In this document: positions 46,779 through 55,451 of the stretch, in pieces | How the letters are laid out: each line of letters opens with the position of its first letter | Position numbering within the stretch: position 1 is the stretch's first letter | Source of the DNA: Orbilia blumenaviensis | Lineage: Eukaryota; Ascomycota; Orbiliomycetes; Orbiliales; Orbiliaceae | NCBI GenBank assembly: GCA_036872755.1 | Contig: JAVHNS010000008.1 | Coordinates: 1,798,001-1,862,000 of the forward strand | Length of the DNA stretch: 64,000 nt | Direction of reading: 5' to 3' | Translations under genes and position numbers: made by a program | Notes under the pieces: model-generated | Database searches by the model: none | What the model saw: only the letters and a program-made list of their open reading frames with translations | Told to the model about the DNA's origin: nothing

Positions 46779-48515
46779 ATGCCGGAATTCGACGAACTCG
46801 CCGAAATCGTACGTTACAATCTCTAAGCCTCCCCATCAAATATATATATATAAATATATAAAGGGAGAGTCATGGTATACTAACAACAAAATATAAAAAT
46901 CCAGAACGGCGTCAAGCCCAAAATCGTCCTCGCAGACGGTGAAACCCGCACCGTCAAGTCCCAATCGTCAGGCGCAACAACATACACCATAAAGCGCACG
47001 TACGACCACTTCTACTGCACCTGTCCCGGCTGGCGCAATAACGGCGGACCCGTCAACGCTAGGTCGTGTAAGCATCTAAAAGCTACTCTTGGAGAAGTCT
47101 ATGAGTGGGAGCGGATAGAGGCGAAGAATCCTGGTGTGCAGCAGCCGTTGCCGGGGAGGCAGGCGGCAGCTGATAAGAAGGAGAATAAGACCAAGAATAA
47201 GGGTAAAGGCAAGAAGCGGAGGTCCTCTGATGACGATGACGAGGATGACGACGAAGAGGAAGAGGAGGAAATAAAAGAAAGAGGGAAAAAGGTGAAGAAG
47301 GAAGCTGCGGATGACGAATCAACCGAGTCTTCGTCTTCGTCCTCGTCCTCATCGGGTAGTGACGAAGATGAGGAGGATGTGGAAATGACGTTCTCGGATT
47401 TGGACGACATGGATACCGAACAATTGGCTATCGAGAAGGATATGATGGAGCGAAGGATGGAGAGGATAAATGCACTTCTTCGAGCTGCAAAGTCAAAGGG
47501 GAAGAAGCGTGCCAGCCGGAAAGAAGCCCGCGCCGCAAGAGCTGCGCAAGCCACGAAAGAAGCAAAAGCCGCAAAAGCTAAGGAAGCCCTCAAGACGAAA
47601 AGAACTATCACTGGACGGATACCCCGCGGCAAACCAGCCGACGATGACGACGATGAGGAAGAAGAAGCAGAGGAAGAGGAAGAGGAAGACGATGGAGAAG
47701 CCCCACAGGCACCAAATTCCAAAATGCGCCCACAGCTCCTCCTCGCCGAAAAATGGGACTTAGAAAAGGGCATTGACCCCGCCGGTTGGTGGATGTCCGA
47801 GAAGCTCGACGGTGTGCGCGCATACTGGAACGGTAGCACATTCCTCTCCCGCGAAGGCAACAAATTCTACGCCCCGGATTGGTTCACCAAGAAGTTTCCA
47901 AAGGACATTACTCTTGACGGAGAACTCACCTGCGGCCGCGGAAAGTTTATTGACACAGTTAGTATCGTCAAAACTATTAACGCCGGTGACAGGTGGAAGT
48001 TCAGCGTTGAGTATCACGTTTTCGACGTCCCAAGTATTGGGAATAAGAAGTTCGAGGAGCGACAGGAGTACCTAAAGAAGATGCTAGCAGAGAGGAGGAT
48101 TAAATGGGTGAGATATGTGGAGCAGACAGAGGTGGAGGATAAGGACCACGTTTTGGATGAACTCGAGAAGATCACCGAGCAAGGAGGTGAAGGACTAATG
48201 TTGAGGGAACCAGGGAGTGTCTACGTGCAAAAGAGGTCCAAGACATGCTTGAAAGTAAAGACATTCCACGATGCAGAGGCAAAAGTCATCGGGCACGAGG
48301 AAGGGAAGGGAAGGAATCTGGGACGATGCGGAGCGCTGAAATGCGAGATGATGGATGGCAGCGGCAAAAAGTTCAAGGTTGGCACCGGGCTGGACGATAA
48401 TATGAGGAAAAACCCACCCAAGGTTGGAGCAGTTATCACTTACCGCTACTTCGAGCTTACGAAGGATGGGGTTCCCCGTTTTCCTAGCTTTTTGAGGGTG
48501 TTCAAGGGCCATTAA
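46779..48515 (+). CDS. SWIM zinc finger fused to a small ATP-dependent DNA ligase
   Basis: Predicted to seal DNA nicks through a Lys-AMP intermediate. Exon 1 is 46779-46808 and exon 2 is 46905-48515, 546 residues. The N-terminal SWIM finger is C48-x-C50 to C65-x-H67 (HFYCTCPGWRNNGG and ARSCKHLKA). A basic and very acidic linker with a helical Lys/Arg/Ala stretch spans about 90-290. The ligase domain starts at LLLAEKWDLEKG. Motif I is MSEKLDGVRAYWNG (nucleophile about K308), then TLDGELTCGRG (III), EYHVFDVP (IIIa), EGLMLREP (IV) and CLKVKTF (V). It ends in an OB-fold with FKVGTGLDDNMR and PRFPSFLRVFKGH. The compact order without an N-terminal DNA-binding domain is that of bacterial LigE-like or viral/kinetoplastid ligases, not of nuclear Cdc9 or Lig4. 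It lacks an obvious mitochondrial presequence. The strongly acidic linker also produces an antisense open frame that is not a gene. Confidence 0.92.
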
Positions 48516-49214
48516 GTGCATGGGTATGAAAATAGATATTCTTGTAATGATTGTATGTCTGGCTACATCTTTTCTAGTCTCGGTCCCAGCATCTTTTCTA
48601 TATATTTTATTTCATTTTTGTTTTATTTTATTTTATTTTTGTGTGCATGTTATGAGCATGGTTTAACGAGTTCTTGATGATATGGATTTCTCTGTCTACT
48701 GCTTCCTGTTATCGGGCGAAAAGAAACAGAAAAGAATAAAAAAGCGAGACTTCGGGATCGCACACTCTCCAAAAAAGAACAAACGCCGTGTGACACGATG
48801 GAACGATGGTAGTGTGCAAGAATGAATAAATGTATATGCTCAAGGCAAGGTGCATTTCCGATTTTTTGGGGTTTGAATAATGCCTAGAAATTGTAGGAAA
48901 CGATCGAGTAGCAGTTCAGAAACGTCGAAGTGGAAACAAGCAAAAATGGAAAAGTAGACGCCATCCGGAGCTTCATACGATATAATTCTATTCCACCAGG
49001 AAGATATAACGGAAACAAAACGATAACAGTGACCATGCATGAATCTTGTAATACTAAGGGATGAACTATGGGTCAAAACAAAGTAACAGTATCATGCAAA
49101 GGCGGAATGCAAGATCGCATTTGCATGGGGTGGTAAGATAAAAGCAAAGCCTAGGTCGGAGGTACCCTAGGTCAGGGGACAGAAGGGGACAGAAAGTAGT
49201 GGCGAAAGGGCAAT
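48516..49214. other. Intergenic between two converging genes
   Basis: About 700 bases between the stop codons of the SWIM-ligase (plus) and the Ser-rich coiled-coil gene (minus). It contains T/A-rich 3' UTR-like sequence, including a TTTTATTTTATTTTATTTTT patch near 48618-48640. Confidence 0.6.
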
Positions 49215-50490
49215 TCACGGCTCTCCACTTTTAACTTCCGTCTCTGACTTAGCATCTTTCTCCTTCTCGCCTGCCGGGGCGCCGGTAGCATTAACCCCTA
49301 ACAGAGCCTTCTCCAATTCTCGAATCTTCTCTTTGAGTTTCTCGTTTTCCTTCTTGACATTCTCTAACTCGTTACGAGCTGTCAAGACTTCTTCATACCG
49401 AGGATGCCCGCCGGCTGAGCTGGAGTAGCTGACACCAAGGCCCCTTTCAGAGCCACCGGTCTCGCTACCAGCATACTCACCCTTCTCTCGTTCTCGCGAG
49501 TAGTGATGATTGTGCAGATGGGCCATGCCAGCGTTGTCCTTCCAGCTGCTACCGCCTAGTGGGGCATGTGGCGAGTAATAGTATTGTGAGCCGAAGTACG
49601 GATATGGGCTCTCCGATTCTCCCAGGGCAGGCGAATTTCGTCCGCTAGCTCGTGAGCCTGAAATGCTGCGAACGGAGCTTTGACGCGACATGGGAATAGG
49701 GGCTGGGCGGGTCGCAGCTGGAGCCGGTGCAGCGCTGGGATCACCTCTGGCAGCAGAGAGGGATTGAATGCTGCTTTGACGGGAGAGTGAGCTTCCAGCC
49801 ATGGTGCTGCCGATGGTCGCAGCGTTGGTAAGGGCCGTGGATGCATTCGACGAAGTCCGACGGCTACGTGGTGACAGGTAAGTGGCAGGGTAAGTGGCGC
49901 TAAGATCGTCGGAAATCGGATGGGAGGTGGGCGACATGGTTTGCTGCGCTCGAAGAATAGAGAGCTGTCGAGTAAGACGGTTGACCTAGTACACCACCGG
50001 TATGGTTAGCTTTGTGTGGCACTAAGGATGATTAGTGAATACTCACGGCAGCTTCCTGCTCCTTTTCCACTTCAGCGTAGATTTCAGCAGGCGACAGCTG
50101 GCGGGGTAGACGGGTAGGACCCGGTCCGCTCCCAACACCGATGTCACTACCACTAATACTGCTTACGCTCCTGATACTACCTCCAGGCGATGGCGGTTGT
50201 GCGAAAGGAGGTTGGGTTAGGGGAGCTGGTGGAGGGAGCATTCTCTGTTCAGAATGGCGACGGGAAGAGCTTGGATCTCGCGCATCGGACAAAGAAGAAG
50301 AAGGGCGACGAGCGGCGCCAGCAGCTGAGGTAGCAGAGATCTGTCGCAGACGAGGTGAAGGAGGGACACCGGTAGGGGTAGCCATAGGGAGGCCTGTCGA
50401 GGACGCCTGTTGGGATTGGGCTGTAGTAGCAGCGGTAGTAGCTGAAGTAGCCTTTTCCTCGGCTGTTGTTGGAACAGTAGTGGTCGTCAT
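49215..50490 (-). CDS. Ser/Pro-rich protein with a C-terminal coiled coil, function unknown
   Basis: Exon 1 is 50490-50047 and exon 2 is 49985-49215, 404 residues; the intron has a GTGAGT donor and CTAG acceptor in phase 0. The first 130 residues are Thr/Ala/Ser/Pro rich. The junction region LSPAEIYAEVEKEQEAA followed by VNRLTRQLSILRAQQ is a likely amphipathic helix, the best-conserved-looking part, and contains a basic stretch. The central part has repeated SRQSSIQS / SRQSSVRS motifs, good candidates for basophilic kinase sites. The C-terminus (ARNELENVKKENEKLKE, IRELEKALLG) is a heptad coiled coil. I do not recognise a named family; it could be an adaptor or scaffold. Confidence 0.78.
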
Positions 50491-52151
50491 TGTACCTGTT
50501 GGATGACCGGACCAGCAGGACCGCGAGAGGGAAACCCTAGTATTTAAGACTCGGACCGGAGAGGATCCAGCAGATGGTAAACAAAGGCTAAGCAGGCAGG
50601 TGAATTTGTCGTGACGGTGACAGGAGGGCCTGTGGACGTGTTTCGGGGCGAAGTGTAGGCCGCTACAGCTGGTTTGTCGGCGCTGTGCCTTAGGGTGAAG
50701 GTGCTAGGCCCAAAAAATTGAAACGAAACCGAACAAGCCAGACAGTCCCTGGAAACTAGCTCGCTGATTGTCTTTGGGATTGTAGAGGTGGGATTACGGC
50801 GGGGTATGCAGGGTATGTTTGCTTTGAGCAAAGATGGGAAGGTGGAAGAGCGCTGGTGAGGGTGATGAGTTTTGGTGATGCAGGATGATGTTGGAGGATG
50901 GGAGATGGGGGGGATGAGGAATAAAGAATAAGGAACAAGGAAGAGGAAGCGGATGGGCCCGACAGAGAGAGGGATGAACTACCTGACCACACGCAGACAC
51001 CACAACAGGACACGGTCGATTATATACTTCTGCTTAGGCTACTTGAGTGCCTACTTGAGTAATTACGCACACTCTATATATTCCCAAGTCAGAAGTAACC
51101 CAGGTAGGTAATTAGGTACTTGCACATAATTAACCCCTCCGAGTGCTCTCCTGACGAATGGGATTCTGGGTCGTGGATATTCCCCCTCCCCCCAACCGTG
51201 CACAGAAGGTTATATCTGCACCTGCCATCGATCGGACCCGCCATGATGCCGGTATTTCTCTCAAGTGACCGGTCCTGGCCCGGATATAGTGCCAGATAGA
51301 GTGCGTGCCTGAATATCCAGGATCCACTGGAATGCAACTTGCACGTCCACAGACTACATGTCTCCAGCGGGTCCCGCTGGCCGCCTGTCACATACCGGGT
51401 ACATATCATGCGAGTTTTTTTTCCTTTCTTTTCTTTCTTTCCTTCTTTTTAACTGTTATGGTAAGGCTAGGCCATTTTTCAGGATACGAGGGAGGCAGAA
51501 TTAAAATTCGATGTCCACTGGCTTTTCTGATTCGGTGGCAGAAGAGTATATACATACATGTAACGAGGCTGGTCGTCATATCATTATTACTATTACTTAA
51601 GAGGGACAACAAGAATTGGTATGCAAAGGAGGAGAAGGCGAAGGGGAGGAAGTGAAAGAAGATATTACAATGGGCGTAGTCATGATAGGAATAGAAGAGA
51701 AATGAGGAAATGAAGGAAATGTGAGTTGTGGAATAGAGGAAGGAAGATAGAAACGAAAGTAGGTATGTATTAGGAAATGGAGAACGACAGACCGTGGTGC
51801 GAACGCCTCTAAAGCGGTTACGAATATTGACAAGGAAAAGAATCAGAGAAATAAGTAGAATTGAAAAAGTGAAAAGAAAAGGGAGGAAGAAACTGACAGA
51901 GACATCCCACTGTACGAATGCCGTACACACAAACTTACGATATGATACTGGCACGATCTCGGCCTGATATGTAGCACAGACAAAACAAAAAAAAAAAAAA
52001 AAAAAAAAAAGAGATAAGTGGGAAAAAACCACATACTTCCAACTGTCCCAACGGGTTTCGCTTTCACATTCCCAAAGTGTCAGACTCCTGGCCGAATTCA
52101 AGCGCGCCCAGGCCCAACCGCGATGTAGTTAAAGTCCGCTGGCTTGGGTAT
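50491..52151. other. Intergenic and leader region upstream of the coiled-coil gene
   Basis: About 1.66 kb between the phosphatidylinositol synthase stop codon and the coiled-coil gene start. It includes TAGGTAATTAGGTACTT at about 51104-51120, TTTCTT-rich sequence near 51416-51450 and an A24 run at 51987-52010. A 231-codon minus-strand open frame (51406-52101) is Phe/Leu/Ser rich from pyrimidine-rich DNA and is not credible. Confidence 0.55.
51987..52010. repeat. Poly(A) run, 24 nt
   Basis: Uninterrupted A tract, reading as T24 on the strand transcribed for the flanking genes, about 140 nt downstream of the phosphatidylinositol synthase stop codon. Confidence 0.95.
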
Positions 52152-53052
52152 TTATTCCTTCTTCTCGCCATTCAGCTGGCGTGCTTGATGTCTGCTCTCG
52201 TTGTCAATGTTGACGAGAGTTTCAGCCGCTCGCGCCATTTGCACAAAGTTAATAATTTGCTTTCCGAAGCAGATCGGGAAAGTGACGTAGGCCATGCCTT
52301 TGATGAAAGGAAGAATGGCGTCTCTGGCAGCAGATGGCGATGGGAAAGAAAGGAGATAAAGGGAGACGAAGTGAAGTTCGTTTGCGGCGCAAAAGGTGAA
52401 CAGAACGGTCTAATTAGGATACTCATTAGAAGGGCATTGTATTCACGCAAGAATCACGCTCAGACGTACCTTGTTAGTGTAGTAGAGGTTCAGAATTTTG
52501 CTCTGCTCCCTGTCGACACTTTTGTGGCTGCCTGCTCCCTTCTCCATCATAGCGTACATGTGCATGTAATGGCTGGCCAGATCTAGGGACAGCAAGAACT
52601 GGAAGAGGATCTTCAGGCCGGGGTGTTCCGGGTAGGCGGCGCTCAAGAACATGAGCAGGCAACTGGTGGTGCAACGATCGGTGACCATGTCAAGGACGGC
52701 GCCGAATTTTGTCGATTGGGAAAACTTGCGAGCGGCATAGCCATCGAGGGCATCCAAAATACAGGAAACTCCGTATAATATAGTACATGTCAAGGGATGA
52801 ATAGGCATGTAGACCAGAGAGATGGAGGCGAGGACGATACGAGCATAGCCTAGATCGGGGTGACGAGACGCGGGTTTAGCTATCTGGATCCAACATTCGG
52901 AAAAGAAGCACGGAAGCACGGGAGGAGGCCTTACCGATGAGATTGGGAACGAAGAGATAGACGTTATTTGTCTGCAGCCACCGTGGCAGGGAGTTTTGAG
53001 GTGGTTGTGACTTTGTGGACGAGCCGTTGGCGACAACTTTCTGAGATGCCAT
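52152..53052 (-). CDS. pis1: Phosphatidylinositol synthase (CDP-diacylglycerol-inositol 3-phosphatidyltransferase)
   Basis: Makes phosphatidylinositol from CDP-diacylglycerol and inositol in the ER membrane; essential in yeast. Three exons: 53052-52935, 52849-52470, 52409-52152, in phase, 251 residues (yeast Pis1 has 220). The CDP-alcohol phosphotransferase signature DG(x)2AR(x)8G(x)3D(x)3D is complete as LDGYAARKFSQSTKFGAVLD followed by MVTD. It starts MASQKVVANGSS with NNVYLFVPNLIGYARI as the first membrane entry; hydrophobic segments follow (LVYMPIHPLTCTILYG, FQFLLSLDLASHYMHMYA). The C-terminal exon has VLFTFCAANELHFVSLYLL and a charged tail ending NGEKKE. A 24-nt T run on the sense strand begins about 55 bases before the start codon. 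Confidence 0.94.
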
Positions 53053-53083
53053 TGCGAACGTGAATGCAGATGCACACAAACAC

Positions 53084-53107
53084 AAAAAAAAAAAAAAAAA
53101 AAAAAAA
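53084..53107. repeat. Poly(A) run, 24 nt (T24 in the pis1 leader)
   Basis: It ends 32 bases before the pis1 start codon in the sense direction, so the pis1 mRNA leader probably contains or abuts a U24 tract. Confidence 0.95.
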
Positions 53108-53598
53108 GGGTGAGAGAAGAAAAGGGAGCGAAAGGTAAGAGTTTAGAGAGTTAGAAACGGATCCGAATTTAGGAAGACTATTGGCTAAAGAAAGGGAAAT
53201 GGATGTCGGAATCGCGCTTTTGTAACTTTGTGACTGAGGGGAGGATCCTTGACGCAGGGAGTATGCAGTATATTCGGGAACTGCCGGATGCGAAGGAATC
53301 GGATATAAAGGCGAGATATACTCGAAGATGGTGATACTGATGATTACTATGATGACGATGATGGTTGTGGCAGTTGTAGTGGTAGTGACGACGCCGGATG
53401 GTTGATGCGAAAGGCTGAGCAACAAGGTACAAGATGCAAGCAGGTGCTGGGTCGGCCAGGCCTTCGTATTTAAATAAGTACCCTAGCCGGATCTAAAGTA
53501 GGTGAGTAAGTACTTAGAATCTAGATAAGTAAGTAGGTAGGTAGGTAGTGGTAGCTGCAGCTGATTAAGGCCTATCTGCCGGGACAGGGAAAAAGGAC

Positions 53599-53623
53599 GG
53601 GGGGGGGGGGGGGGGGGGGGGGG
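53599..53623. repeat. Poly(G) run, 25 nt
   Basis: Uninterrupted G tract, preceded by ACAGGGAAAAAGGAC. G-quadruplex formation is likely for such a run; exact length may be affected by assembly. Confidence 0.9.
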
Positions 53624-53787
53624 AAGCGATGATAGGAGGATATGGATGTGGATGTGAATGTGGATGGTGGAGATAATGATGAATTGGGGGGGAGGAGACG
53701 GCGGACGGGCACTAGGTGTCGTGTGGGAGAGCGGAAGGGGATGGAAGCAGATAGTATGGTATGCTCCTACTAGCAGTGCTTACTAGG

Positions 53788-53817
53788 AGGTAGGTAGGTA
53801 GGTAGGTAGGTAGGTAC
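53788..53817. repeat. (TAGG)n tetramer array
   Basis: About seven units of AGGT, ending in GTACCTATATACTAGGTAC, an inverted-repeat continuation of the same motif. Confidence 0.9.
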
Positions 53818-54608
53818 CTATATACTAGGTACAATAACAATGAAATGACGGTGAAGAATAGGCGACAATTGAAAGCGTACGTCCACTATCACCAGTATGC
53901 ACCTGGATAGAACGGTATATATCTCTCTCTGTGTATGTCTCTCTCTCTAGCTCTCTCCTTTGTCTATATTCTTCTTTTTCTTCTCCTTCTCTAGGATGCC
54001 CAATGCTCTCAATGCAGATGGAATGTATGGGTATATACTTCTTACTTACTTCTCAAGCCGTATTTCTTCGTTTCTGTCCGGGTGCATGTACCGGGCAGGA
54101 CAGGACAGGACAGTGAACGTTCGTATCCAAATAATCTCGATGTGTATATTCGGAAAGGGGAAGATAGATGGAATGAATCAATGAATCAATGAATGAGCTT
54201 AGCTGGCTTAGCCACGAGCAGGCTAGTGCGAGCGAGCAAGATAAGGTGACGGCTGCTTCTTCCCTTTCCCTTTTCTCTAGGCTTAGCTAGCTTTGATTTT
54301 TATTTTACTTTTCCCCCCCTTGGGCTTCGAATTCGAGGACCTTGAAAGGGAACAGCCTTGCCGTATTATTCTTAGCTGGATCTGCTGGGGACGCGAACGG
54401 GAACTACTAATCTAATCCAGTACACAGCAGTCGATCGAAGTCCCGTCCGGAAGCTTTTGGCTCCGCGCGCTGACACCTCCTAAATTCTCCCGGCTGCCAT
54501 GGGCTTCCGAATCGCCCGGCGGCCGCCTTACTTACATAAGCACGTGCTAAGCAATAACCCGGGGGGATACCACCAACCGTGGGGAGGCACCTGGGGGTGG
54601 GCCCAGGA

Positions 54609-54655
54609 GCAGCCAGTCAGCCAGTCAGCCAGTCAGCCAGCCAGCCAGCCAAGCC
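54609..54655. repeat. CAGT/CAGC tetramer array
   Basis: Mixed CAGC and CAGT units, about eleven in all, in the divergent promoter region. Confidence 0.9.
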
Positions 54656-55336
54656 AGAGCGCGGGGTTCTGACCCGGCCTGGTTTAACGTTCTTCCCGGG
54701 CGGGGTTTATCAATTTATTTTGCGACCGCCCATTGCGAGAGCAAAGACTTAACACCACCACCCCACCACCATTCCCCCACTAGCTACCACAGTATCACTA
54801 CTACCACCACGTGGTAGCAGACTACGGCTTCGATATACATCATTACCTACCTAGGTACTTCTCAGAAAAATAATATATCGTGCTCGATCTCCATCGAAAC
54901 CACTTTAGGTAACTCTGCAAAATCTTCCATCAGAATAATAATATTTGTTCCTCTGACTCAATTGGATTGCAATTACGAGTGAAGCGTAGTGAAGTGTAGT
55001 GAAGTGTAGCGTCGGACGTCGTGCCTCGGGGCATACGAATACCTGTGCGACAGCTAGCTTATAGCTTTACCTAGGTTACTTACCGGTTGTTGGTTTCTGC
55101 ACAGCTGTTCGATGGTCCGTTGCATTGATAACACTTCGGTCACATTCGAATCTACCTAGTACCAGTACGGAGTACGGTGTACCGATATAGTCCATCGATT
55201 GGCCGGTGTTCCTGTGCAATTGCTGTGCGTGTGCATTGCATGGTGGGGGGTGGTTTTGAGCTAGTACCCGTCCATCCTTAGCTTCAAACCTTTCCTTTGA
55301 TTCGATTTCAGACTTCAACTCTGCGACCCTCTCCAT

Positions 55337-55340
<4 letters not shown>

Positions 55341-55395
<55 letters not shown>
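55341..55395. repeat. (CT)27 microsatellite in the eIF2B gamma leader
   Basis: About 27 CT dinucleotides ending 57 nt before the start codon. CT-rich leaders close to the transcription start are common in filamentous fungi, but a pure run of this length is unusual. Confidence 0.9.
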
Positions 55396-55397
<2 letters not shown>

Positions 55398-55451
55398 ATC
55401 CTTCAACCTCACTACTACCACCATCACTTCCATCCTTACATACTCGCCGTC

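Larger units (their letters stand above)
53053..55451. other. 2.4-kb divergent promoter region between pis1 and the eIF2B gamma gene
   Basis: It is exceptionally dense in simple repeats: A24 (53084-53107), a G25 run (53599-53623), TAGG tetramers (about 53529-53548 and 53788-53817), CAGT/CAGC tetramers (54609-54655) and CT27 (55341-55395). No coding frame is supported. Confidence 0.6.

Noticed and set aside
47099..47863. 254-codon minus-strand frame
   Set aside because: It is antisense to the acidic linker of the SWIM-ligase gene; poly-Ser and poly-Phe arise from GAA/GAC/GAG repeats.
51406..52101. 231-codon Phe/Leu/Ser-rich minus-strand frame
   Set aside because: It lies in pyrimidine-rich non-coding DNA with homopolymer runs; no domain, and composition follows the base bias.
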